This document shows, in pieces, positions 52,754 through 61,393 of a stretch of 64,000 nucleotides of DNA. Below the pieces are notes generated by a model. The model did not search any database, was not told the origin of the DNA, and saw only the letters and a list, made by a program, of their open reading frames with translations. The position numbers and the translations under genes are program-made. Source of the DNA: Planctomycetota bacterium. GTDB taxonomy: Bacteria > Planctomycetota > Planctomycetia > Pirellulales > Pirellulaceae. The DNA is taken from NCBI GenBank assembly GCA_029979005.1, contig JAPOIJ010000001.1, forward strand, positions 39,034-103,033. Direction: 5' to 3'. The first letter of the stretch is position 1; every line of letters begins with the position of its first letter.

Positions 52754-54031
52754 GTGGCGAAAAGAAATATGTTTGCACGAGTTCGAGTATTTTTGTGGAT
52801 ATTAGTAGTAGTGTCTGCAGCGGTAGTGATCTACTTGCGGTCGGTCGACCGCCGGCCCGTTGAACGACCTCAGGCGGCGTCTATCGACAAAAATGAAAAC
52901 GACGGTACCAATCTTCAGCTAGACAGTAACGGTAGAGCGTTTGCGACGGTTCCATGGGAACACTTGCCAAGTGTTGATCGTTTCGAGCTGATCGATCAGG
53001 AGGGAAATAAATTTGACTCAGCTGACCTAGCGGGTCAGGCCTACGTGGTCAGTTTCTTTTTTGCGAGTTGTCCAACGTTTTGCATGGATTTAAATAAAGA
53101 AATAGACCGAGTGAATTCGGCTCTAAAAGGTACTGATATTCGCTTTTTGACACTGACCGTCGATCCTAAAAATGATACGCCTGAAGTTTTGAACAAATAT
53201 GCAGAAGGGTTTGGTGCATCGCCAGATCGTTGGGCGTTTCTTACCGGACAAAACTATCAATTAGTAGAGATCGGTGAGAACATGTTTAATGTTCCGGTGA
53301 ATCCAGAAACGCATACGGACAACATACTGCTGGTTGATAAATGGGGACGTTATCGCGATCGGTTCAAGTGGGATCAACCTTACGATATGAAGCGGTTCGT
53401 CAAGGTTGCGAAGGAAGTTGCAGCCGAAACGAAACCTCCGGTAGGAAAGAAAATTGATACGAGAAACGTTTTGGCAGGTGTCGAGCGGGAAGAGCTGAAT
53501 GATATCCGCTGGGTTCGTGACTTTTTTCTTACCGAACGGTCCGGCGAAAAGTTTTTCTCTCGGGATTTGACCGGCGAGGTTTGGATTGCGAACTTCTTCT
53601 TTAGCAACTGTCCCGGAGTGTGTAAGGCTCAGAATCAGTACCTGCGTAATTTACAAAAACGGCTTGGAGATGATTGCCCACGGATCGTCAGCATTACGAC
53701 TGATCCGGCTCGCGACACGGTGGAGCATCTTAGGGAATTTGCCGATACGCTAGAAGCGGACCCGGAAAATTGGTTGTTTTTGACCGGAAGTCCTGTGTTA
53801 ATCAAGAGAATTGGAAGTGAGTTTTTCAAGGCGGATTCGGGGGGCGAGCATCACTCATCACTTTTGTATGTCGTCGACCGGTGGGGGCAAGTTCGTGGGA
53901 AGTTTGATTGGGGAAATGCGGCTGACGAGGCGGAGATGATAAAGCTGGTCAAATTGCTGGAAAGTGAAGATCAGCCCAATCCGCGAGGTGGTGAAACGAA
54001 AGAAACAACGAAATCCGAGGGACAAGAATGA
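52754..54031 (+). CDS. Tandem Sco/SenC double-domain copper chaperone
   Basis: One membrane anchor (about 8-28) and two complete Sco domains in a row (about 65-225 and 245-405). Domain 1 has the copper motif CPTFC (Cys106, Cys110) and His187; domain 2 has CPGVC (Cys286, Cys290) and His366/367. Both have the family VDP/TDP turn and WGR/WGQ end. Sco proteins deliver copper to CuA of subunit II. A single family member has about 200 residues, so this is a fusion of two copies. It overlaps the DUF420 gene by 4 bp. The start is GTG 52754 (an ATG lies at 52769). Confidence 0.93.
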   Translation: MAKRNMFARVRVFLWILVVVSAAVVIYLRSVDRRPVERPQAASIDKNENDGTNLQLDSNGRAFATVPWEHLPSVDRFELIDQEGNKFDSADLAGQAYVVSFFFASCPTFCMDLNKEIDRVNSALKGTDIRFLTLTVDPKNDTPEVLNKYAEGFGASPDRWAFLTGQNYQLVEIGENMFNVPVNPETHTDNILLVDKWGRYRDRFKWDQPYDMKRFVKVAKEVAAETKPPVGKKIDTRNVLAGVEREELNDIRWVRDFFLTERSGEKFFSRDLTGEVWIANFFFSNCPGVCKAQNQYLRNLQKRLGDDCPRIVSITTDPARDTVEHLREFADTLEADPENWLFLTGSPVLIKRIGSEFFKADSGGEHHSSLLYVVDRWGQVRGKFDWGNAADEAEMIKLVKLLESEDQPNPRGGETKETTKSEGQE

Positions 54032-54594
54032 GCGGAGAAGAGTTTTTTAAGCTTGAACCCAACCCTGTACTGGGTAAAAAGTTAACGATTGTCAGTTGGA
54101 TTGTGACAGTCGCGGTTTGGGGTTTGGTTGGCCTCATGAGAGGACCGACTAAAATTCCGTTACCCGAGGGAGTGACTTTAGATTTTCTGCCGATGGTGCA
54201 TGCCGGCTTAAATTGCCTCGTTGCGCTGTTTTTAATACTGGCGTTAGTCTTTGTTAAACAGCGGAAAATCGAGTTGCATCGATTGTCGATTTCAGCGGCG
54301 ATGGTCTGTTCAGCATTGTTTTTGCTTTGTTATGTCGCCTACCATTTTACTAATGAAGAAACTAAGTTTGGCGGTGAAGGGTTTGCGAGGACTTTGTATT
54401 TCATTTTATTGATCAGTCACATCGTTCTGGCGGCATTGAGCCTTCCGTTTATACTGCAAACATGGATTTTTGGATTCACCAATCAGTTTGACAAACACCG
54501 TAAAATGGCAAAACTCGTGTTTCCAGTTTGGCTGTATGTCGCGTTGACTGGGCCAATTTGCTATCTCATGCTGCAACCTTATTACGGACAGTAG
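54028..54594 (+). CDS. DUF420 membrane protein
   Basis: A 188-residue, five-helix membrane protein. Family features: DFLPMVHAGLNCLVALFLILALVFV, ELHRLSISAAMVCSALFLLCYVAYHF, and ISHIVLAALSLPFILQTWIFGF, each carrying conserved His. DUF420 (YozB/CtaM-like) proteins accompany haem-copper oxidase genes; CtaM is needed for maturation of some oxidases. The 4-bp overlap with the double-Sco gene supports an assembly role. Confidence 0.9.
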   Translation: MSGEEFFKLEPNPVLGKKLTIVSWIVTVAVWGLVGLMRGPTKIPLPEGVTLDFLPMVHAGLNCLVALFLILALVFVKQRKIELHRLSISAAMVCSALFLLCYVAYHFTNEETKFGGEGFARTLYFILLISHIVLAALSLPFILQTWIFGFTNQFDKHRKMAKLVFPVWLYVALTGPICYLMLQPYYGQ

Positions 54595-54601
54595 CGGAAT
54601 A

Positions 54602-54892
54602 ATGATCGAAGTTAACCTTAAACAATTCTCTAAGCTTGTCGCCTGTAGTTTTCAGGTCGTGCTCCTGCAGTTGGTGTTCTCGAGTAGTTTACTTGCTTGT
54701 CCCACCTGTAAAGACGGCCTTCACGCCGATGGTTCTGCAGCAGCCTACGCAATGAGCATCCTGTTTATGATGGGGATGCCTTTTGTAATTTTGTCTTGCT
54801 GGGTAACCACCATTGTGCGATTGAGGCAAAACGTTCCCGATGTGGATGAATTTTCGGGTGATGATTTAGCCGATAAAGAGGCATCTCGCTAA
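54602..54892 (+). CDS. Small membrane protein with an extracytoplasmic Cys pair
   Basis: A 96-residue product starting 7 bp after the DUF420 stop. A signal-like helix (about 12-30) is followed by the Cys motif LACPTCKDGLH, a second membrane helix (about 52-72) and an acidic end. The CxxC on the outer side could bind copper or act in thiol exchange. I do not recognise a family, but the position at the end of the oxidase cluster and the CxxC suggest an assembly or copper-handling role. Confidence 0.7.
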   Translation: MIEVNLKQFSKLVACSFQVVLLQLVFSSSLLACPTCKDGLHADGSAAAYAMSILFMMGMPFVILSCWVTTIVRLRQNVPDVDEFSGDDLADKEASR

Positions 54893-54955
54893 AGCCGGTC
54901 AGCATGGTAAGCGTCCTGTGCCCTGCCCTTTTGGGGAATCAGTTGTCGTCGTTGC

Positions 54956-55906
54956 TTAAGCCAACCAGCGGAGGATATTTTCTCCTACCTCATTAAATCT
55001 AGAGGTATAGAAGTGGTCGGCCTCCTCGATTTCTTGGATGGTTAAAGAATTCCAACCAGCAGTTAACAGAGCGAGGTCGTCGCGGAGACCTTCGAAAGCA
55101 ACGTTTTCGTTAAGCTCTCTCTCGCCGAACAGCATCAGCGTTGGTATCTCGATTCGATCGATAAAATTAAGCCAGTTGAAAGACTCCGCCGGCCCATATT
55201 TATCCAGGTAACCCTGAGGGCTCATCCACGTAGGGAACGGGAAAGGTACTTGAATTGGGTTGTGGCCTTGATTTTGTTCAACCAGTGATTCGCATTTTTT
55301 AATTGTATCTCGAAACAGTTCGCCACGCGGGGAATCGCTTAGTTTGGCATAGCTGAGCCTTGTCGCCGATAACGCGATAATGTTTTTAATATTGGGATGC
55401 GGTGCGAATGCCTGAGAGTAAATTGACTTAATGGCACCGAGTGAGTGCCCGACTGCAGCGATGTTGGCATGGCCCCGTTTTGCCAAAAAGTCTGCCCATG
55501 CACTGATGTCCATTTTTGAGTCGGCAACGTCTTCGAAAGCGGCGCCAACTGATCTTGTTTTCCCGGCCCATGTAGAGGAGTTGATCATGTCATGACCTCG
55601 CGTGTTGGCGATTACAACATGGATGCCAATCGACTCAAGCACTTGAGCCAGATGGAATAGCAGCCTCGAAGAATAAAAGTTACCTCCGAGGCCATGTGTC
55701 AAAATAGCAGCGCTAATCGCACCTGTCTCGGAATTGGTGACAAGCGTTTCCTTGGATTCGCGGTAAAACCCATGGAGCCTAACAAAATCCGAAGTGATGG
55801 TATGAACTATTTCGCCGTGCATCAAAACTCTCGGCTTAAAAAAATGTAAAAGCTGATTTATTACCTGTTCTCTTCGATCTACAGCAAACGGGGCATCCTC
55901 AAACAA
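54956..55906 (-). CDS. Alpha/beta hydrolase family protein
   Basis: A 316-residue alpha/beta hydrolase. The oxyanion loop is HGLGGNFYSS near 72-81, the nucleophile elbow is AVGHSLGAIKS (Ser in GHSLG), an acid Asp/Glu lies around LMLFGERELNENV, and the catalytic His is in EEADHFYTS. There is no signal peptide. Substrate unknown; the sequence most resembles esterase- or DUF1749-like hydrolases. It converges with the oxidase cluster. Confidence 0.82.
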   Translation of the reverse strand: MFEDAPFAVDRREQVINQLLHFFKPRVLMHGEIVHTITSDFVRLHGFYRESKETLVTNSETGAISAAILTHGLGGNFYSSRLLFHLAQVLESIGIHVVIANTRGHDMINSSTWAGKTRSVGAAFEDVADSKMDISAWADFLAKRGHANIAAVGHSLGAIKSIYSQAFAPHPNIKNIIALSATRLSYAKLSDSPRGELFRDTIKKCESLVEQNQGHNPIQVPFPFPTWMSPQGYLDKYGPAESFNWLNFIDRIEIPTLMLFGERELNENVAFEGLRDDLALLTAGWNSLTIQEIEEADHFYTSRFNEVGENILRWLA

Positions 55907-55956
55907 TACTATAGCTAAGTCTTTAAAATATTGAGGTTGCCAGTTTTCTCACTTAT

Positions 55957-55986
55957 AAAAAAAGCCTCAACCAGTCTGGTAGAGGC
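55957..55986 (-). terminator. Terminator for the minus-strand hypothetical gene
   Basis: GCCTC (55964-55968) pairs with GAGGC (55982-55986), and inner ACC/GGT bases extend the stem. Read on the minus strand the stem is followed by seven T. Confidence 0.75.
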
Positions 55987-56028
55987 ATGTTTTGCTGTGA
56001 AGTGTGACTACCCGAAGGTAGTTGTTTT

Positions 56029-56490
56029 TTAGTGGTTATCGCCGGGATGAAGGCTCAACTGGGAGAGCAGTTGTAAGACACCGTTGAGATGGGCTAGGCG
56101 TGGCCCGTAGCGATCCACAAATTCGTTTAATACGAATTCGCTGTCCATCATTTCTTCGTGGTTGTCGTTGACGTCGATGGTCAGAGTTTGCAGAAATTCT
56201 GTTTGCACTTGGGATAATGCCTCGGCTGCAGCTCGGCAGCGTCGAGCAAGCAACGGATTTGCTTCTTTCCATTGGGACAACTCATTTGAGCGTTGTCGTT
56301 GGCTCGCGTGCATTTGGTCGATCATTTCTTCCATCAGTTCATTTTGACGGTCCTGGCCTGCCACAAGCTGTTGCAGGATCGCGGCAATATCACTCTGCCC
56401 GGCTCCCGAATGAGGGGCCGCAGAATCGCTAGCACTTTGAGCAACGTCAATCCGGAAAACTGGGGAAATATCTTGTGAATCGTGAGGCAT
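56029..56490 (-). CDS. Hypothetical helical protein
   Basis: A 153-residue soluble protein of mostly helical character with no known domain. The first 35 residues are polar and probably disordered; the rest is rich in Glu, Gln and Leu (AAILQQLVAGQDRQNELMEEMIDQM; AAAEALSQVQTEFLQTL; EFVLNEFVDRYGPRLAHLNGVLQLL), suggesting a helical bundle or coiled coil. It has its own terminator. No neighbour suggests a role. Confidence 0.6.
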   Translation of the reverse strand: MPHDSQDISPVFRIDVAQSASDSAAPHSGAGQSDIAAILQQLVAGQDRQNELMEEMIDQMHASQRQRSNELSQWKEANPLLARRCRAAAEALSQVQTEFLQTLTIDVNDNHEEMMDSEFVLNEFVDRYGPRLAHLNGVLQLLSQLSLHPGDNH

Positions 56491-56803
56491 ATGATCAACA
56501 CTCCGGGAAGTTTTTTATGAATACCTAAACAGTATAAACCGCGCCATGGAAAGTGTCGAGCTTTTGCTTGAGGATTCATCCTTTTGAAAAGCCACTTGAG
56601 GGAAAAAATAGACTGACCCGAAAAGTTTTTCATTTGATTGTTAAGAGAATCTATGTGTGCCTTTAATTCGGTTTGGAGTAAGCCCTCGGTAAGACGTTGG
56701 TAATCTAAAGTGAAAAACCCGTTTCCGCCGATGTCACTTGAGCGTTCGCGCGCCGACCAAAGGTATGAGAGCAGCTATTTTGCGAAAAAAAATATTTTGG
56801 TTG

Positions 56804-56809
56804 TTGACA
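56804..56809 (+). promoter_or_regulatory. Consensus -35 element (TTGACA)
   Basis: An exact TTGACA 85 nt before the TTG start of the unknown gene. The best -10 is TATGCC at 56825, spaced only 15 bp, so the promoter is uncertain. Confidence 0.4.
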
Positions 56810-56832
56810 AAAAAACAAATTCTGTATGCCTC

Positions 56833-56880
56833 AAATTTCAACTGAAATTTACTGTTGCATCATGAATTTTGATAATTCAT
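56833..56880 (+). promoter_or_regulatory. Two perfect inverted repeats, possible operator
   Basis: AAATTTC-N4-GAAATTT (56833-56850) and ATGAATT-N5-AATTCAT (56862-56880), both with 7-bp arms, lie between the -35 element and the start codon. Confidence 0.6.
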
Positions 56881-56893
56881 AAGGACAGAGCTT

Positions 56894-57427
56894 TTGACCC
56901 AAGCGACTAACCATCCACTTCAATCATTCGGTTTTATGACCGTTGTTGAATTGCCCTCACTCGGGCATTGCGGCGGACTATTGGTTGTTTCAAGAATTGG
57001 AAGACCGATTGAGTTTCATTGTACCGCGCCGGTGGCTACCAATCGTGCTCAGCAAATCATGTACGGTGAAACCTACAGTGGTTTTCTGTTTTCTGATCAG
57101 ATAGGAATGGCTTTAATTGATAAGGCTAAAAATCGGCCATCCGTCTTTATTACCGACTGTTCGGAAATGCTGCCGCTAACGGAGTTGATCGATAATCCTT
57201 TGGTGTTTGCCGAACCAGTGGATTCTGAAACGGAATTTGATGGGTCAGGATTGGAACATTTTGATCTCTCGGGGCAGTCAGTTTACTGCGTCAATCATCG
57301 CGGCACCGAAGCGGCTGCGATCTCTCAAGGCGTGCACGAATTTGCAAGCCGGTTACCACTGGATGAGCCATTCGAAAGAATTCGGCAGGCAATTGAGGAG
57401 GCTCACTCCGTGCTTCGCGCGGCGTGA
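56894..57427 (+). CDS. Unknown protein preceding the SNF2 helicase
   Basis: A 177-residue soluble protein from TTG 56894, with AAGGA about 10 nt upstream. No known domain is recognised. Features include FMTVVELPSLGHCGGLLVVSRIGRPIEFHCTAPV near the start and Cys/His residues (GHC, EFHC, ITDC) that could bind a metal. No signal peptide or helix. The SNF2 helicase gene starts 34 bp later on the same strand, so the two probably form an operon and may act together. Confidence 0.7.
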   Translation: MTQATNHPLQSFGFMTVVELPSLGHCGGLLVVSRIGRPIEFHCTAPVATNRAQQIMYGETYSGFLFSDQIGMALIDKAKNRPSVFITDCSEMLPLTELIDNPLVFAEPVDSETEFDGSGLEHFDLSGQSVYCVNHRGTEAAAISQGVHEFASRLPLDEPFERIRQAIEEAHSVLRAA

Positions 57428-57461
57428 AAAGGTCTCTTTCAAATCTTAAGAAGCGGTCTCG

Positions 57462-59345
57462 ATGGATCAGTATTTTAAATTAACCGAATCGCTAAACCAT
57501 CGGGGTTCTTCTACGGACAAACCGCCGAATCAATTGATTCGACAGGATGCGGCTGTGCCAAAAATTGAGCCAGTTGTTTTGGATACCAATTCTTGGAATC
57601 GAGCCATCGAAGCTCAGTTGCCTGATCTTTTAAGCAGTTGGAAAGCCGAGTCGCCGGCTAAGCCGCCTGTCGTTTCTGCTCGATTCAAAGGGCGGCGGAT
57701 TAAAACAACCAGTTATTACTTTTCGGAGACGGGACCAGCGAAACGGGGGAATCGATCTGCCATCGCTGCTAATCTGTTCGACCCCTACGCGCCGGAGCCA
57801 TCGGCGGAACCCGTAGGCGAGAAGAGCAAAGCTGATTCGAAGGCGAAAAGAGTAACCACGCGAACCCGTATGAAAGCTCCTGCGGATGTAATCAAGTTGG
57901 AAGACCGCTTGTTTTATCTTTTGCAACCTCCGTTAGAAAATCTCCTCGACGGCAAGACGATGGAGTTTCCGTTTGAGCCCTTTCCATTTCAATATGCGGG
58001 TATTGCATTCTTGTTTCCCCGCAACAGCGCAATTTTAGCCGACGAAATGGGACTCGGTAAGACAATGCAGACGATCGCCACGGTTCGGATGTTGCTTCGT
58101 GCCGGATTCATTAAAAGCGTCTTGATCATTTGCCCCAAGCCACTGGTGACCAATTGGCAGCGAGAATTTAAATCGTGGGCGCCTGAAATCACCGTCGCAG
58201 CAATAAAAGGCAATCAGCATCAACGTGCCTGGCATTGGAAAACTGAGTCGGCAATGGTCAAGCTCGCCAATTATGAACTTTTGACACGTGACGAGGCTTT
58301 GGTTACGGCTCCGGAGAATGAGTATGATTTGGTGATTCTTGATGAAGCTCAGCGCATCAAGAACAAGGCGAATGCGACAAGTGAGGTTGTGCATCGAATT
58401 AATCGAAAAAGAAGTTGGGCATTAACGGGAACCCCGATCGAAAACGGTGTCGAGGATCTCGTCGGAATTTGCGAATTTGCAGCGAAGGGAGCTGTGTCAA
58501 GTGGAATGACGGCGCGAGAGATGCGCGTGCGTGTGAAGGATTTGATACTTCGCCGGACAAAAGATTTGGTCATGAAAGATATGCCCCCGCGATTGATGCG
58601 CGACGCGGAACTGGATCTTTCGCCGGAGCAGCAGATAAGCTACGACGGCGCAGAAAAGGACGGGGTCCTGCGGCTCAATGACATGGGGGATGAGTTAACG
58701 ATTAAGCACGTCTTCGAGTTGGTTCTTCGGTTAAAGCAAATCTGTAATTTTGATCCTGCCACGGGGATGAGTAGTAAAATTGAACGTCTCAAAGCGGACA
58801 TGGAAGAGGTGGCGGCGAGCGGTCAGAAGGCAATTGTATTTAGTCAGTGGGTGGATTCCCTTGAGGTTATTGGAAAACAACTGACGGTGCACAGACCACT
58901 GGAATATCATGGACGTATTCCATCGAAACAACGTGATCCGATTTTAAAGGAATTTAAGGAGAATCCAGACCGCAAAGTTCTCCTGATGAGCTACGGCGCA
59001 GGAGCGGTCGGTTTAAATCTGCAATTTTGCCGTTACGTATTTTTATTCGATCGCTGGTGGAATCCGGCAATCGAAGATCAGGCGATCAATCGAGCACATC
59101 GAATTGGAGCCGCGGGCAGTGTGACGATTACCAGAATGATTATGGCGGGTACCATCGAGCAGCGAATTCATCAGATATTGGAAGAGAAGCGAGAGCTGTT
59201 TCGGGAAATATTGTCAGACGGTGATGCCCCTGCCAAGCGAGGTTTGTCCCGCAATGAAATTTTCGGGCTGTTTGATCTAACGACTCCCAAGGGTAAAATC
59301 ACGCCAGTTAACGAGGTCGAAGACGAGTTGGGTAAAGCGGCTTGA
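57462..59345 (+). CDS. SNF2-family DNA helicase/ATPase
   Basis: A 627-residue SNF2/Rad54-type translocase. The first 165 residues are a polar, basic extension without a SWIM zinc finger. RecA lobe 1 (about 175-400) shows motif I DEMGLGKT (194-201), LIICPKPLVTNW (Ia), DEAQ (294-297, motif II) and LTGTPIEN (III). Lobe 2 (about 430-570) shows IVFSQWVDSLEVIGKQL, YGAGAVGLNLQ (V) and INRAHRIG (VI). Such enzymes move on double-stranded DNA and remodel bound proteins. The unknown gene upstream is probably its partner. Confidence 0.93.
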   Translation: MDQYFKLTESLNHRGSSTDKPPNQLIRQDAAVPKIEPVVLDTNSWNRAIEAQLPDLLSSWKAESPAKPPVVSARFKGRRIKTTSYYFSETGPAKRGNRSAIAANLFDPYAPEPSAEPVGEKSKADSKAKRVTTRTRMKAPADVIKLEDRLFYLLQPPLENLLDGKTMEFPFEPFPFQYAGIAFLFPRNSAILADEMGLGKTMQTIATVRMLLRAGFIKSVLIICPKPLVTNWQREFKSWAPEITVAAIKGNQHQRAWHWKTESAMVKLANYELLTRDEALVTAPENEYDLVILDEAQRIKNKANATSEVVHRINRKRSWALTGTPIENGVEDLVGICEFAAKGAVSSGMTAREMRVRVKDLILRRTKDLVMKDMPPRLMRDAELDLSPEQQISYDGAEKDGVLRLNDMGDELTIKHVFELVLRLKQICNFDPATGMSSKIERLKADMEEVAASGQKAIVFSQWVDSLEVIGKQLTVHRPLEYHGRIPSKQRDPILKEFKENPDRKVLLMSYGAGAVGLNLQFCRYVFLFDRWWNPAIEDQAINRAHRIGAAGSVTITRMIMAGTIEQRIHQILEEKRELFREILSDGDAPAKRGLSRNEIFGLFDLTTPKGKITPVNEVEDELGKAA

Positions 59346-59436
59346 CGAGGGTAATGTCTGTTAATGCGTTTTACTTTTCTGAGAGATCGAGTAGGCTGCG
59401 ACGAGAGTCTGGTGAAAGGGATAGCACGGCACCGCC

Positions 59437-60597
59437 ATGTCAAATACATCTACAAAATCAAAACCGAAACCTAATTGGTATCCGCCGTGGGCCCCCAGGT
59501 TTTGGAACGGGATGCGTTTGGGTGACTATCTGCGGTTGATGAGAGAGAACCGCTTTAAGATCCATCCTTTCAAGTATCCAATGTTTGCTCTTGGCGGTGG
59601 ATGCGCCGTGATGAATTCAATTCTCGCTCAGGTTCAAGATGTCACGCACGGAAGTGTGATTGAGTCTGCTCAACTCAAAGATCCTCCCGTTTTTATTATT
59701 GGGCATTGGCGTTCCGGTACGACGTTGATGCATGAATTGATGTCTTTGGATTCGCGATTGGCGTTTCCAACAAATTTTGATGCGTTTATTCCCAATCATT
59801 TTCTTGCCTCACGGTTCTTTTTTTATCCGTTTTTGAAATTATTGATGCCTCGGCAACGACCGATGGACAATATGTCGATGGGAGTCGGGTCTCCTCAAGA
59901 AGATGATTTTGCATTGTGTGCTTATGGAGCTCCAACGCCCTACCGTAGAATTGCGTTTCCGAATCAACCGAATCGAGAGCACCTAAATCTCAAACTTTCT
60001 GATGCGGATCACGAGGTGCAGGAACGATTGCACGGGGCCATGGATTATTTCCTAAAGGCACTCACGGTCAGGTACGACTCGCAGTTGGTCCTGAAGTCAC
60101 CGCCTCACACCGGACGTCTGTCGCAGTTGGCCGACTGGTTTCCCGGGGCGAAGTTTGTACACATGGCGCGTCACCCGCACAAACTTGTGCCTTCTACGAT
60201 GAGGCTATGGAAGCTGTTAGATTCGCTTCAAGGATTTCAGATTCCAAGATACGATGATACGTGGCTCAAAAACTACATTTTTGAGTGTAAAGACTTAATG
60301 TATTCGGCCTACTTTAATCAGCGTGATTCGATTCCAAAAAATCAATTAGTTGAGGTTAACTTTGAAAATCTCACATCTCAGCCGATCGTCGAAATGGAAC
60401 GAGTCTACGACCAACTTGAGATGGATGGGTTTGCGGAACTAGAGCCGTCGCTGATGGAGTATTTCGAGCGCAAAAAGCACCATAAGAAGAACCCGTTTAC
60501 GCTTGAGTCTTCGCTTGAACTTGAGATTGATAATAATTGGCATCGCTACATGGATGAGTTTGGTTATTCAGATCCATCTGAAAGCGCGACGGACTGA
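59437..60597 (+). CDS. Sulfotransferase family protein
   Basis: A 386-residue sulfotransferase. The PAPS-binding loop is IIGHWRSGTTLMHELMSLDS (about 87-106) and the 3'-phosphate motif lies in HMARHPHKLVPSTMRLW. It belongs to the Sulfotransfer_3 group common in planctomycetes. A short hydrophobic stretch near 45-60 does not form a clear signal peptide. The acceptor is unknown. It is separated from the helicase by about 90 bp. Confidence 0.9.
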   Translation: MSNTSTKSKPKPNWYPPWAPRFWNGMRLGDYLRLMRENRFKIHPFKYPMFALGGGCAVMNSILAQVQDVTHGSVIESAQLKDPPVFIIGHWRSGTTLMHELMSLDSRLAFPTNFDAFIPNHFLASRFFFYPFLKLLMPRQRPMDNMSMGVGSPQEDDFALCAYGAPTPYRRIAFPNQPNREHLNLKLSDADHEVQERLHGAMDYFLKALTVRYDSQLVLKSPPHTGRLSQLADWFPGAKFVHMARHPHKLVPSTMRLWKLLDSLQGFQIPRYDDTWLKNYIFECKDLMYSAYFNQRDSIPKNQLVEVNFENLTSQPIVEMERVYDQLEMDGFAELEPSLMEYFERKKHHKKNPFTLESSLELEIDNNWHRYMDEFGYSDPSESATD

Positions 60598-60640
60598 GGG
60601 ACGGTCACCTCTGTCGCTAGAGCGAATCGCCAAAAAGCGG

Positions 60641-61393
60641 TTATCTTAATCGGCTCAATTCTTGACGCCGCCGGTGAATCTGAGGATCACCGTTTTGCAT
60701 TCTCATTTCGTCCCGTAGTTGTTGGTCCGTCATTTTGAGACGATTTTCATGACTGATAAATTTCATGAAGAAGTCTAACGTCGAGGCAAACAAAAGAGTA
60801 ATTGCAACGTGCAGTGAAACACCGAGTACGAGGCCCAGCAGTTTGGCGGCCATTAAGTCAATTGGTAAATTCGCCAACTGAAAAAAACTAGCTTGTTGAA
60901 TCCAGATACTTGTTCCCCCTGCGATTCCTGCGAGGATCGTTTTCGGGATCCCAGTGATAATGGTAAAGAATCCACTAAAAGAGAAAATATTTCTCCATGC
61001 ACCAGATGCCAGTCGCGTTGGGTCGGGGGAAACTCGTCCAGGTAATAAGAGTGGGCCAGATTGAATCCAGTGGGAAACCACTCCTACGACAACGAGTAAG
61101 CACAACAGAGGTGCGAGGTGAGTGACGGCACCGAGGATAGTGAGTTGAATCTGTTCGGTGAATTCCTGATTGGACATGTTTAAGTTGCCCGGAGCTGATG
61201 TCCAAACTTCAGCGGTCCAGTTGCGAATCCAGTTGCTGACACCTCCAAGCAGATAGTAGGTAATTGCAATGGCACCAAGCATTTGGACGGCGGCAGCCAT
61301 TTCATGACTCTTGACAATGTCGCCATTCTGTCGGGCTTGTTGCCGTCGGCTTGGAGTCGCCTGATGAATGCGGTCTTCCATGGAATCACTCAT
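60641..61393 (-). CDS. flhB: FlhB-type export component without the C-terminal domain
   Basis: The N-terminal membrane part of FlhB/YscU: start with ATPSRRQQARQNGDIVKS, four helices (about 30-52, 85-105, 135-165, 180-205) and the conserved linker LKMTDQQLRDEMRMQNGDPQIHRRRQ. FlhB normally continues about 100 residues into a cytoplasmic domain with the self-cleaving NPTH motif. Here the gene stops just after the linker (RQELSRLR), and the downstream bases encode the end of another gene. The protein probably sits in the flagellar export gate; the cleaved domain must be absent or encoded elsewhere. It overlaps fliR by 8 bp. Confidence 0.85.
   Translation of the reverse strand: MSDSMEDRIHQATPSRRQQARQNGDIVKSHEMAAAVQMLGAIAITYYLLGGVSNWIRNWTAEVWTSAPGNLNMSNQEFTEQIQLTILGAVTHLAPLLCLLVVVGVVSHWIQSGPLLLPGRVSPDPTRLASGAWRNIFSFSGFFTIITGIPKTILAGIAGGTSIWIQQASFFQLANLPIDLMAAKLLGLVLGVSLHVAITLLFASTLDFFMKFISHENRLKMTDQQLRDEMRMQNGDPQIHRRRQELSRLR

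Larger units (their letters stand above)
56491..56893. other. AT-rich regulatory region upstream of the unknown/SNF2 unit
   Basis: 403 bp between divergent genes and without a supported gene. From about 56770 it is very AT-rich and holds a consensus -35 and two perfect inverted repeats (separate entries). Confidence 0.55.

Noticed and set aside
56894-59345. Full phage-defence island around the SNF2 helicase
   Set aside because: No nuclease, methylase, integrase or other defence gene is adjacent, and codon use looks like that of the neighbours.
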